Below are positions 1 through 7,408 of a DNA stretch of 64,000 nt, piece by piece. The stretch covers positions 168,324 to 232,323 of the forward strand of contig NZ_LMCT01000002.1 of NCBI RefSeq assembly GCF_001424875.1. The letters run 5' to 3'. The notes beneath the pieces were generated by a model. It made no database searches, had not been told where the DNA came from, and worked only from the letters and a program-made list of their open reading frames with translations. Each line of letters begins with the position of its first letter. Position 1 is the stretch's first letter. The translations under genes and the position numbers were made by a program. Origin of the DNA: Kitasatospora sp. Root107 (GTDB lineage: Bacteria; Actinomycetota; Actinomycetes; Streptomycetales; Streptomycetaceae).

Positions 1-533
1 AGGTCGTAGACGCTGTCGATCAGCAGGTGGCGGCGCGGCGAATCCCGCAACCACGAGATCAGCGCGTCGCACTCGGCATCGGAGAGGTACCGGCCGAGCG
101 GCTTGCTGGGGTTGGCGAGCAGCAGGTACTCGGGCCGGTCGTCCGCCGGCGCCCCGGGGAGGACCGGCGTCGGCAGCGTCGGGTAGGACGCGGGCGCCAG
201 GCCCGCAGCGCGAGCCAGCTCGAAGTAGACCGGGTAGACGTCGCTGGGCAACCACAACCGCGCCTGCACGGTGCGCAGCCAGTGGAACACCACACCGAGC
301 CCGTGCCGGACCCCTCGGCAGACCATGGTGTGGCGGGACCACTCCTCCGGCAGCTCGAACCGCCGCAGCCAGGCGCGGGCGAGATCGCACCGGTGCACCG
401 TACTCAGACCGGCCGGCGGCTCCGGTCGCAGCGGAGCGAGCGCCCGGTACACATTGGTCTCGGCAGCGTCCAACAGGGCAGGGCCGGCACTGAGTTGCCG
501 CCGCCGGAAGTCCTGAAACTCGTCGAACCTCAT
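1..533 (-). CDS. PLP-dependent aminotransferase, class I/II-like (3' end outside window)
   Basis: Reading from ATG at 533 toward position 1 stays open for about 177 codons and runs off the window edge. The visible part begins MRFDEFQDFRR. It carries an NPSKPLG stretch near residue 139, like the NPxNPTG substrate/cofactor loop of fold-type I aminotransferases, and LLIDSVYDL at the edge, like the D-x-x-Y that contacts the pyridine ring of PLP. The Schiff-base lysine would lie beyond the window. The ATG overlaps the stop of the upstream radical SAM gene (ATGA), so the two are translationally coupled and probably act in one pathway. The substrate cannot be deduced. Confidence 0.75.
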   Translation of the reverse strand, partial: MRFDEFQDFRRRQLSAGPALLDAAETNVYRALAPLRPEPPAGLSTVHRCDLARAWLRRFELPEEWSRHTMVCRGVRHGLGVVFHWLRTVQARLWLPSDVYPVYFELARAAGLAPASYPTLPTPVLPGAPADDRPEYLLLANPSKPLGRYLSDAECDALISWLRDSPRRHLLIDSVYD

Positions 534-1885
534 ACCGCTGCACCTGCCGGCACGATCTCGCTGGCCCGGTCCTCCAGGGAGGCGTAGCAGCGTCCGTCGG
601 CCAGGACGTTCCAGCTGCGTGCGATCCCGTTGGTGCGTTCCCAGAGCAGGCTGGGCTCGGTGTAGGCGGCGATCCGCATCGGTCGTCCTTCCCAACTGCC
701 GTGGTAGACCGGTGCGCCCCAGGGCAGGCGGCTCGCCAGTTCGAAGCCGTGCTGCTCGGCGAACCGGGTGACGACGGACAGCGAGACCTGGCGCTCCCGG
801 CTCCAGACGTTGGCGGCGCGGTCGAAGTAGAGCGACTCGGTGCTGGTGGAGACGTAGAGCTCTTTGAAGCAGACTTCCTCGACGCCGAGAGTCGCGGCCC
901 ACGCAAGGTAGTCGCCGACGCCGGTCGCGTCGGCCACGCCGCCGTGCTGGAGCACGCAGATCAGTCTCATCCGCAGCCCCGGCCAGCGGTCACGTTCCAC
1001 GCGCCAGGTGTCGACCACCGAGCCCACCGGCGTACGCAGCATCATCAGCCGCTCACTGACGGCCTCGTCCTGATGGTGCCGGGAGACCGCCAGCACGCTC
1101 AGGCCCGCGGCGCTCAGGGCTGCCAGTCGGTCGGCCCGGTCGGCGTGCTGACCCTTCGCCAGGGTGTGCGCGTTGGTGATCAGGACGACCTTCGGGAAGG
1201 CCGCCGAGCAGGCGGAGACCAGCCGCAGCTGCTGGTCGAACGGTATGAGCGTGGGCTCCCCGCCGCCGGTGATCACTGCCCGCTCGGCACCCGCCGCACG
1301 GGCCCGCTCCAGCCAGTGGGCGACCGCGTCCCACGGGACCCGGGCCGGCGCCTGGTCGCTGGAGATCGAAGCCGCGGAGAAGCAGAACGAACACCGGGCC
1401 TGGCAGGCGGAGGCGACCGGCAGAACCGAGACCGTACGCGGTCGCAGGTCGGCGTAGCGACGCTGCGCCGATCCCTGCAGGTGCAGGGAGGCCGCCATCG
1501 CATCCTCGACGGTGGTCGGGCGCAGCGTGAACTCGTCGCCCACCTGGTCGAGTTCGTGCACGGCTGACAACCGGATCCGAGCCTCGTGCAGTTCCGTGCC
1601 GAGGCCGGTCGACACGTTGGGCTCCAACGTGTCGGGGTCCACCGTGGTTTCCAGCACCAGCAGTCGGTCGCCCGGAACGGCCAACCGGTCCAGCAGACGT
1701 CGCGCCTTACCGATACCGATACCCAACTCCGCACGGGTCAGCAGGTGGAACCGGTCGGGAAAGGTACTCTCCGGAATCCCCGCCTTGCCGTAGGCGAACG
1801 CGTACTTGTCGAAGCCCCTCGCGAAGTTCGACAGCACGATGACGTGGAAGCGCTGGTCCCTACGATTCATCCCGTCATCATGCAT
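530..1885 (-). CDS. radical SAM protein, unknown pathway
   Basis: A 451-residue protein with the radical SAM cluster motif CxxxCxxC (CQARCSFC) near residue 160. A glycine-rich GGGEPT segment follows about 45 residues later and matches the usual SAM-binding strand. About 150 residues precede the motif, so there is an N-terminal extension of unknown role. No SPASM-type multi-cysteine tail is obvious. The start is uncertain: ATG at 1885 and an in-frame ATG at 1870 are both possible and neither has a strong ribosome binding site. It is coupled by ATGA overlap to the downstream aminotransferase, so the pair may modify an amino acid or a natural-product precursor. I do not recognise the specific family. 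Confidence 0.8.
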   Translation of the reverse strand: MHDDGMNRRDQRFHVIVLSNFARGFDKYAFAYGKAGIPESTFPDRFHLLTRAELGIGIGKARRLLDRLAVPGDRLLVLETTVDPDTLEPNVSTGLGTELHEARIRLSAVHELDQVGDEFTLRPTTVEDAMAASLHLQGSAQRRYADLRPRTVSVLPVASACQARCSFCFSAASISSDQAPARVPWDAVAHWLERARAAGAERAVITGGGEPTLIPFDQQLRLVSACSAAFPKVVLITNAHTLAKGQHADRADRLAALSAAGLSVLAVSRHHQDEAVSERLMMLRTPVGSVVDTWRVERDRWPGLRMRLICVLQHGGVADATGVGDYLAWAATLGVEEVCFKELYVSTSTESLYFDRAANVWSRERQVSLSVVTRFAEQHGFELASRLPWGAPVYHGSWEGRPMRIAAYTEPSLLWERTNGIARSWNVLADGRCYASLEDRASEIVPAGAAV

Positions 1886-1904
1886 GACCGGTTCTCGAGG
1901 CGTT

Positions 1905-1942
1905 CAGGGCCCCGCCCGGAGGTGATCCCGGACGGGGCCCTG
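1905..1942 (-). terminator. hairpin after helY
   Basis: Ten paired bases (CAGGGCCCCG with CGGGGCCCTG), one mismatch, then four more pairs around a short loop. It lies about 20 bases past the helY stop and before the radical SAM start, so it probably ends the helY transcript. Confidence 0.6.
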
Positions 1943-1961
1943 GCGTTGGGGAACGAGCCCG

Positions 1962-4835
1962 CTACCCGACCGAGCTGTACGCGATGATGCCGCGCCGCAG
2001 CGAGTCGACCGCCTTCCGGGCGGTGGACCGCAGCTTCGCGTCCTCGCCCGCCGCGTCCTGGATCTGCCCGAGCACGTCGATCAGCTGCTTGGTCCAGCGG
2101 ACGAAGTCGCCGGCCGGGAGGTCGGCGTCGCGGAGCACCTGGTCGAGGTTGTGGCCGAGCGCCCAGCGGTAGGCGACCCAGGCGAAGCCGAGGTCGGGTT
2201 CGCGTTGGCCGACGCCCTCGGCCGTGTTGATCTTGTGCTGCTCCTCCAGGGCGTCCAGGTGGCCCCAGATCCGGATCATCCGGCCGAGCGCCTCCTTGCT
2301 CCCGCCCTCCGGCACCCGGGGTGCGGCCGCGTCGTCGGACTGCCGCGACTCGTACACCAACGCCGAGGCGCAGGCGGCCAGTTCGGGCGGGCTGAGCTCG
2401 GCCCAGACGCCCTCGCGGATGCACTCGGAGGCCAGCAGGTCGAGCTCGCCGTACAGCCGGCCGAGGCGCTTGCCGTCCTCGGTGACGGTGTCCCCGCTGA
2501 GGTAGCCGAGGTCGGTGAGCAGGCCGCAGACCCGGTCGAAGGTGCGGGAGATGGTGTGGGTGCGGGAGCGCATCCGGCGCTCCAGCAGGTCGGTGTCGCG
2601 GTGCAGGCGGTGGTAGCGCTCGGACCAGCGGGCGTGGTCCTCGCGCTCGTCGCAGCCGTGGCAGGGGTGCTGCCGAAGCTCCGCGCGCAGCCGGGCGATC
2701 TCGGGGTCGTCGGCGGCGGCCGCTCGGCCCTTGCGGAACCGCTCGGGCTCCAGGTGGCCCGCCTTGGTGCGCAGGGCTGACGCCAGGTCACGCCGGGACT
2801 GCGGGCTGCGCGGGTTGAAGGACTTGGGGATCTTCACCCGGTCGACGGCGGTCACCGGATACGGGAAGTCGATCATCGCGAGCCGCTTGACCTGCCGCTC
2901 GGCGGTGAGCACCACCGGGCGCGGGCCGTCCTGGTAGTCGGGGTGACGGACCGTCCGGGGCGAGCGGCTGACCGGCGGCAGGCCGGGGTCGAGCACCAGC
3001 GCGAGCCCGGCGAACTTGCCGGTCGGCACATGGATCACGTCGCCCGGCTTGAGCGCCTCGATCGCCTCGATCGCGGCCGCTCGGCGCTGGCCCGTGCCCT
3101 CGCGGGCGAGGTCGTTCTCCCGCTCCTTGAGCGTCCGACGGAGGCTCATGTACTCCTCGAAGTCGCCGAGGTGACAGGTCATCGACTCCCGGTAGCCCGC
3201 GAGCCCGTCCTCGTTCTTCTGCACCTGGCGGGCGATGCCGACCACCGCGCGGTCGGCCTGGAACTGGGCGAACGAGGTCTCAAGGAGCTCGCGCGAGCGG
3301 TGCCGCCCGAACTGGCCGACCAGATTGACCGCCATGTTGTACGAAGGGCGGAACGAGGAGCGCAGCGGGTACGTCCGGGTGCCGGCCAGACCGGCCAGAG
3401 CCTCCGGGTCGATGCCACGCTGCCAGAGCACCACGGCGTGACCCTCGATGTCGATGCCCCGTCGCCCGGCCCGGCCGGTGAGCTGAGTGTACTCACCGGG
3501 GGTGATGTCGGCGTGGGTCTCGCCGTTCCACTTGACCAGCTTCTCCATCACCACCGAGCGGGCGGGCATGTTGATGCCCAGCGCCAGCGTCTCGGTCGCG
3601 AAGACGGCCTTGACCAGCCCCTTCACGAAGAGCTCCTCGACCACCTCCTTGAACCGGGGCAGCATCCCGGCGTGGTGGGCGGCGATGCCGCGCTCGAGCC
3701 CGTCCAGCCACTCGAAGTAGCCGAGGACGTGCAGGTCCTCGTCGGGGATGTCGGCGCAGCGCTCCTCGACGATCGCGCGGACCGTCGCCCGGTCGGAGTC
3801 GCGGTTCAGCCGCAGGCCCGAGGTGAGGCACTGCTGGACGGCGGCCTCGCAGCCGGCCCGGCTGAAGATGAAGGTGATCGCGGGCAGCAGGCCCTCGGCG
3901 TCGAGGCGCTCGATCACGTCGACCCGGCCGGGCGTCCAGACCCGGTTCGGGCGGCCGGTGGGCATCGAGCGGCCCCGGCCGCGGCCGAACCGGTCGTCCC
4001 GCGAGCCGCGGTCTCCCTCGGAGCGGGCCAGCCGGACCAGTTCGGGGTTGACCGCCTTGGCCGGGTTGCGCGGGGCGTTCTTGGGACGGCCGTCCACGTC
4101 CGGGTTGGCGAACAGGTCGTACATCCGGTTGCCCGCCATCACGTGCTGCCAGAGCGGCACGGGGCGGTGCTCGGAGACGATCACCTTGGTGCCGCCGCGC
4201 ACGGTGTCCAGCCAGTCGCCGAACTCCTCGGCGTTGGAGACGGTGGCCGACAGCGAGGCCAGCACCACCGACTCGGGCAGGTGGATGATCACCTCTTCCC
4301 AGACCGCGCCGCGGAACCGGTCGGCCAGGTAGTGCACCTCGTCCATCACCACGTAGCCGAGGCCGTTCAGCGCGGAGGAGCCCGCGTAGAGCATGTTGCG
4401 CAGCACCTCGGTGGTCATCACGACCACCGGGGCGTCGCCGTTGACGCTGTTGTCACCGGTCAGCAGGCCGACCTTGTCGGCGCCGTAGCGCTTGACCAGG
4501 TCGCCGAACTTCTGGTTCGACAGCGCCTTGATCGGCGTGGTGTAGAAGCACTTCCGGCCGGACTGCAGGGCCAGGTGGACGGCGAACTCGCCGACGATGG
4601 TCTTGCCGGAGCCGGTCGGGGCGGCGACCAGCACACCCTCGCCGGCCTCCAGTGCGCGGCAGGCCTCCAGCTGGAACTCGTCCAGCTCGAAGTCGTAGAG
4701 CTGCTGGAAGCCGTAGAGGATGGTGGCCTGCTCCTTGGCCCGGCGGCGGAAGGCCGCGTAGGCCTCGGCCGGGCCGAGCTCCTCGGTGCCGGAGGTGCCG
4801 GAGGTCTCCGGGTGTTCGGGCATGGCGCTGTTCAT
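1962..4835 (-). CDS. helY: Ski2/Mtr4-like DEVH-box RNA helicase HelY
   Basis: About 957 residues, typical for actinobacterial HelY. Walker A APTGSGKT is near residue 70, the DEVH box (MDEVHYL) near 162, SATVSN soon after, and TGRAGRRG motif VI near 452. The C-terminal third is the DSHCT/rRNA-processing-arch type region. The family consists of ATP-dependent 3'-5' RNA helicases involved in RNA turnover. Start choice: GTG at 4844 lies inside the purine run AAGAAGAGG, while ATG at 4835 follows GAGGTG by six bases and is preferred. In M. tuberculosis helY directly follows tatC; here tatC is 36 kb away. Confidence 0.93.
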   Translation of the reverse strand: MNSAMPEHPETSGTSGTEELGPAEAYAAFRRRAKEQATILYGFQQLYDFELDEFQLEACRALEAGEGVLVAAPTGSGKTIVGEFAVHLALQSGRKCFYTTPIKALSNQKFGDLVKRYGADKVGLLTGDNSVNGDAPVVVMTTEVLRNMLYAGSSALNGLGYVVMDEVHYLADRFRGAVWEEVIIHLPESVVLASLSATVSNAEEFGDWLDTVRGGTKVIVSEHRPVPLWQHVMAGNRMYDLFANPDVDGRPKNAPRNPAKAVNPELVRLARSEGDRGSRDDRFGRGRGRSMPTGRPNRVWTPGRVDVIERLDAEGLLPAITFIFSRAGCEAAVQQCLTSGLRLNRDSDRATVRAIVEERCADIPDEDLHVLGYFEWLDGLERGIAAHHAGMLPRFKEVVEELFVKGLVKAVFATETLALGINMPARSVVMEKLVKWNGETHADITPGEYTQLTGRAGRRGIDIEGHAVVLWQRGIDPEALAGLAGTRTYPLRSSFRPSYNMAVNLVGQFGRHRSRELLETSFAQFQADRAVVGIARQVQKNEDGLAGYRESMTCHLGDFEEYMSLRRTLKERENDLAREGTGQRRAAAIEAIEALKPGDVIHVPTGKFAGLALVLDPGLPPVSRSPRTVRHPDYQDGPRPVVLTAERQVKRLAMIDFPYPVTAVDRVKIPKSFNPRSPQSRRDLASALRTKAGHLEPERFRKGRAAAADDPEIARLRAELRQHPCHGCDEREDHARWSERYHRLHRDTDLLERRMRSRTHTISRTFDRVCGLLTDLGYLSGDTVTEDGKRLGRLYGELDLLASECIREGVWAELSPPELAACASALVYESRQSDDAAAPRVPEGGSKEALGRMIRIWGHLDALEEQHKINTAEGVGQREPDLGFAWVAYRWALGHNLDQVLRDADLPAGDFVRWTKQLIDVLGQIQDAAGEDAKLRSTARKAVDSLRRGIIAYSSVG

Positions 4836-4840
4836 CGGCG

Positions 4841-4993
4841 TCACCTCTTCTTCCCGTGGGACTGCTGGCTGCCGTGCCGGAGACCGGCCGGGCGGGACGG
4901 GGGCGCAGACGGCGACGCCTGCGGCTGCGGGGCCCGGACGGCGGTGGCCGACCCGGGGGCGCAGCGGCTGTGGTTGGTGTGGTGATCGAGCAT
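4841..4993 (-). CDS. possible 50-residue leader ORF before helY
   Basis: From ATG 4993 an open frame of 50 codons (begins MLDHHTNHSR, ends GKKR) stops with TGA at 4843-4841. That stop overlaps the upstream helY start candidate GTG 4844. The peptide is rich in Pro, Ser, His and Arg and resembles no domain I know. Its ribosome binding site is poor. The stop/start overlap suggests a coupled leader peptide, but a random open frame in GC-rich DNA is as likely. Confidence 0.25.
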   Translation of the reverse strand: MLDHHTNHSRCAPGSATAVRAPQPQASPSAPPSRPAGLRHGSQQSHGKKR

Positions 4994-5345
4994 CTCAGCC
5001 AGACATTACCCGCCTGGACCGACATCAACAGCACCGTTTTCGACCCGGTTGCGGAGCCGGGCGGATCGCCGGATGTCGACCTGTCGTCATACCGCGTTGC
5101 CGACCGGGATTTCGACACCGCGAAGGCGGCCTGCCGCGTCCGCTCCCGTGCGGGGGAGTGACCGGCGGTCAGCGTTTTGGGTCAGATTCTCAGTTGCAGA
5201 AGTCTTCATATCGCTGACGGACGATCACTTCCCGCTCTGCTTCGATCAACTCCGGGCAGATCGCCTGCGGACACCGTCGCGCTTCCTACAGTCATCTCCA
5301 CCGAGCCCGCCCTCCGATGCGGGCCTCGCCGACTGGAGGATCCCG
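4994..5345. other. intergenic region between helY and the roadblock gene
   Basis: Divergent promoter region for helY (left) and the roadblock gene (right). It is less GC-rich than its surroundings around 5180-5300. No convincing coding frame, RNA gene or strong hairpin was seen. The only clear signal is the GGAGGA ribosome binding site at 5335-5340 for the gene starting at 5346. Confidence 0.5.
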
Positions 5346-5720
5346 ATGGCCAATCTGGAGAGCGCACTCAAGGAAGCCATGACCATCGACGGCGCGATCG
5401 GCGTCGCCCTGGTCGACTACGACAGCGGGATGGCGCTCGGCACCCTCGGCGACAGCGCCGAACTCGACCTCAACGTGGCGGCGGCGGGCAACACCGACCT
5501 GGTGCGGGCCAAGATGCGCACCATGCAGATGCTCAACCTGCACGACAACGAGATCGAGGACATGCTGATCACCCTCACCACCCAGTACCACCTGATCCGG
5601 CCGCTCACCATGCCGAACGGGCGCGGGCTGTTCCTCTACCTCGCGCTCAACCGGGCCCGGGCCAACATGGCGATGGCCCGGCACCAGCTCCGCCGGCTGG
5701 AGACCACCCTTGAGCTCTGA
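5346..5720 (+). CDS. roadblock/LC7-like protein
   Basis: A 124-residue protein starting at ATG 5346, behind GGAGGA with a five-base gap. It has the roadblock pattern: an amphipathic helix (MANLESALKEAMTID), then GAIGVALVDYDSGMALG strands, and a central helix with RTMQMLNLHDNEIEDM. Such proteins usually form dimers that regulate small GTPases. In streptomycetes they often lie in conservons with a histidine kinase, a DUF742 protein and a Ras-like GTPase, but none of these partners is adjacent here, so it looks like a solitary copy. Its closest neighbour is an ArsR regulator 56 bases downstream on the same strand. Confidence 0.75.
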   Translation: MANLESALKEAMTIDGAIGVALVDYDSGMALGTLGDSAELDLNVAAAGNTDLVRAKMRTMQMLNLHDNEIEDMLITLTTQYHLIRPLTMPNGRGLFLYLALNRARANMAMARHQLRRLETTLEL

Positions 5721-5776
5721 CCGGCGGGCGTCCGCCGACGGAGGATCACGGGCATCCGGAAGAGGGGAGGGCTGCG

Positions 5777-6103
5777 GTGCCCCAGCTGTACCAGGCCAAG
5801 GCGGAGCTGTTCCGGATGCTCGGGCACCCGGTGCGGATCCGGGTGCTGGAGCTGCTCCAGGCCGGGCCCACACCGGTCCGTGAGCTGGTGGTCGCGCTGG
5901 ACATCGAGCCGTCCAGCCTGTCCCAGCAGCTCGCCCAGCTCCGCCGGGCCGGTCTGGTCACCGCCTCCCGCGAGGGCTCGACCGTGGTCTACGCGCTGGC
6001 CGGCGGCGACGTCGCCGACCTGATGCGGGCCGCCCGGCGGATCCTCACCGAGCTGATCGCCGACCGGGGCGAGCTGCTCGCCGAGCTCCGCGCAGCCGAC
6101 TGA
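5777..6103 (+). CDS. ArsR-family winged-helix repressor
   Basis: 108 residues from GTG 5777, preceded by GGGAGGG. The core LFRMLGHPVRIRVLELLQAGPTPVRELVVAL, then a recognition helix (EPSSLSQQLAQLRRAGLV) and a beta wing (REGSTVVYALAG), form the classic ArsR fold. I see no CxC metal-binding box in the alpha-3 helix, so it may sense something other than arsenite or heavy metals. It follows the roadblock gene by 56 bases and is probably in the same transcript. The convergent neighbour is a class V aminotransferase. Confidence 0.85.
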   Translation: MPQLYQAKAELFRMLGHPVRIRVLELLQAGPTPVRELVVALDIEPSSLSQQLAQLRRAGLVTASREGSTVVYALAGGDVADLMRAARRILTELIADRGELLAELRAAD

Positions 6104-6143
6104 CGGCCACTCACCTGACGGCCGGCCACGGGGCGGCCATCCG

Positions 6144-7313
6144 TCAGCGCCCGTCCAGCAGCTCCCCGATCCCGGCCGCCAGCGCGCGGTACTCCTCCGG
6201 CCGGTTGTAGATCTGCGCGCTGATCCGCAGCACCCCGCCGCCGGACCACGGCCGGATCGCCACCCGGGTGGCCAGCCGCCGCCGGATGCCCACCATCAGC
6301 GCCTTCGCGGTGTGCTCGCTCTCCGCGCACCCCGGCGGCAGCCGGACCGCCCGCATCGCCAGCCCCGGCATCGCGGGCAGTGCCCGCAGCCCGGCCCGCT
6401 CCACCAACTGCTCCTGCCCGTACGTCGCCAGGGCCTCGTTGTGCGCCCTGACCCGCTCGGCCCCGAGCTGGTCCAGCAGTCCGAAGCCGGCCGGGGCGGC
6501 CAGCCAGGGCGTGTAGTCGCAGGTGCCGCGCCACTCGACCCGGCCGGGGAAGCCCCGGTCGTGCTCCCAGGAGAACATCAGCGGCCGGATCCGGGAACGC
6601 CAGGCGCTGTGCACCGCGAGCACCGCCGAAGCCCTCGGCGCGAAGGCCCACTTGTGCAGGTTGCCGATCCAGAAGTCGGCGCCGCCGGCCTGGTCGCCCA
6701 GGTCCACGGGCAGCATGCCGGGGGCGTGCGCGGCGTCCACCACCGTGGTCACGCCGCGCTCGGCCAGCGCGGCCAGCAGCACCGGGTCGGCGATCTGCCG
6801 GGCGGTCGGCGAGCTGACCAGGTCGAGCACGGCGACCTTGGTCCGCTCGTCCACCGCCGCCAGGATCCGCTCCCGGACCGCCTCCTGGTCGGGGGTGTGC
6901 ACCGAGAGCCGGACGGTCCGCACCCGGGCGCCGCTCTCCGCCGCCCGTCGCTCGGCCGCCCTGGTCACCACGCCGTAGCCGTGGTCGGTAACCAGGATCT
7001 CCTCGCCCGCCTCCAGCGGCAGCGAGTCCAGCACCACCGCGATCCCCTCGGTGACGTTGGTGACCAGGGCGATCCGGTCGGGGCGGGCGCCGAGCGCGGT
7101 GGCGACCCGGGCCCTGGCCCGGGCGATCCGGTCCGGCAGCTCCAGGAAGAAACCGTCCGGGTCCTGCTCCTGCTCGGCCCGCAGCCGGGCCTGGACCCGC
7201 TGGACCGGCAGCGGCACCGCGCCGTAACTGCCGTGATTGAGGTGGGTCACGGCCGGATCCAGCGTGAACAGGGCGCCTGCACCCGGTAGTTGGCGTGGTG
7301 GTTCGATGCTCAT
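6144..7313 (-). CDS. class V aminotransferase, isopenicillin-N-epimerase-like
   Basis: 389 residues. The start at ATG 7313 (MSIEPPRQLPG) has GGGAG six bases upstream; an 18-codon in-frame extension to 7367 would run through the regulatory palindrome and is not preferred. LNHGSYGAVPLPVQ near the N-terminus is the typical opening of this PLP family. VVDAAHAPGMLPVDL supplies the aspartate contacting PLP, and IGNLHKWAFAPR contains the probable Schiff-base lysine. Members include isopenicillin N epimerases, cysteine desulfurase-like enzymes and EgtE-like lyases, so the reaction cannot be named. It is divergent from a prolyl-oligopeptidase-type peptidase and shares the regulatory region holding the TGTGA element at 7348. 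Confidence 0.82.
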   Translation of the reverse strand: MSIEPPRQLPGAGALFTLDPAVTHLNHGSYGAVPLPVQRVQARLRAEQEQDPDGFFLELPDRIARARARVATALGARPDRIALVTNVTEGIAVVLDSLPLEAGEEILVTDHGYGVVTRAAERRAAESGARVRTVRLSVHTPDQEAVRERILAAVDERTKVAVLDLVSSPTARQIADPVLLAALAERGVTTVVDAAHAPGMLPVDLGDQAGGADFWIGNLHKWAFAPRASAVLAVHSAWRSRIRPLMFSWEHDRGFPGRVEWRGTCDYTPWLAAPAGFGLLDQLGAERVRAHNEALATYGQEQLVERAGLRALPAMPGLAMRAVRLPPGCAESEHTAKALMVGIRRRLATRVAIRPWSGGGVLRISAQIYNRPEEYRALAAGIGELLDGR

Positions 7314-7347
7314 GCTGATCTCCCGCTCCCCGAAACACATAATGGTG

Positions 7348-7361
7348 TGTGACATTTCACA
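7348..7361. promoter_or_regulatory. site A: perfect palindromic TGTGA-N4-TCACA element
   Basis: TGTGACATTTCACA is a perfect inverted repeat, and one further G/C pair extends the arms. It lies 35 bases before the aminotransferase start and 47 bases before the S9 peptidase start, so it could control both. It is the most symmetrical of six related sites in this window. Regulatory function is inferred from position, symmetry and recurrence. Confidence 0.6.
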
Positions 7362-7408
7362 CTGCATACTTCTAGCCGAGATCCCCTGCTCACGGCAACC
7401 ATCGGGCC

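Noticed and set aside
2943..4985. 680-codon forward open frame opposite helY
   Set aside because: It mirrors helY on the other strand with Gly/Ala/Val/Arg/His-biased composition and no domain. High GC makes stops rare.
5049..5345. N-terminal extension of the roadblock protein from 5049
   Set aside because: The sequence is basic, low in structure, and unlike roadblock domains. GGAGGA at 5335 and ATG 5346 give the expected 124-residue protein.
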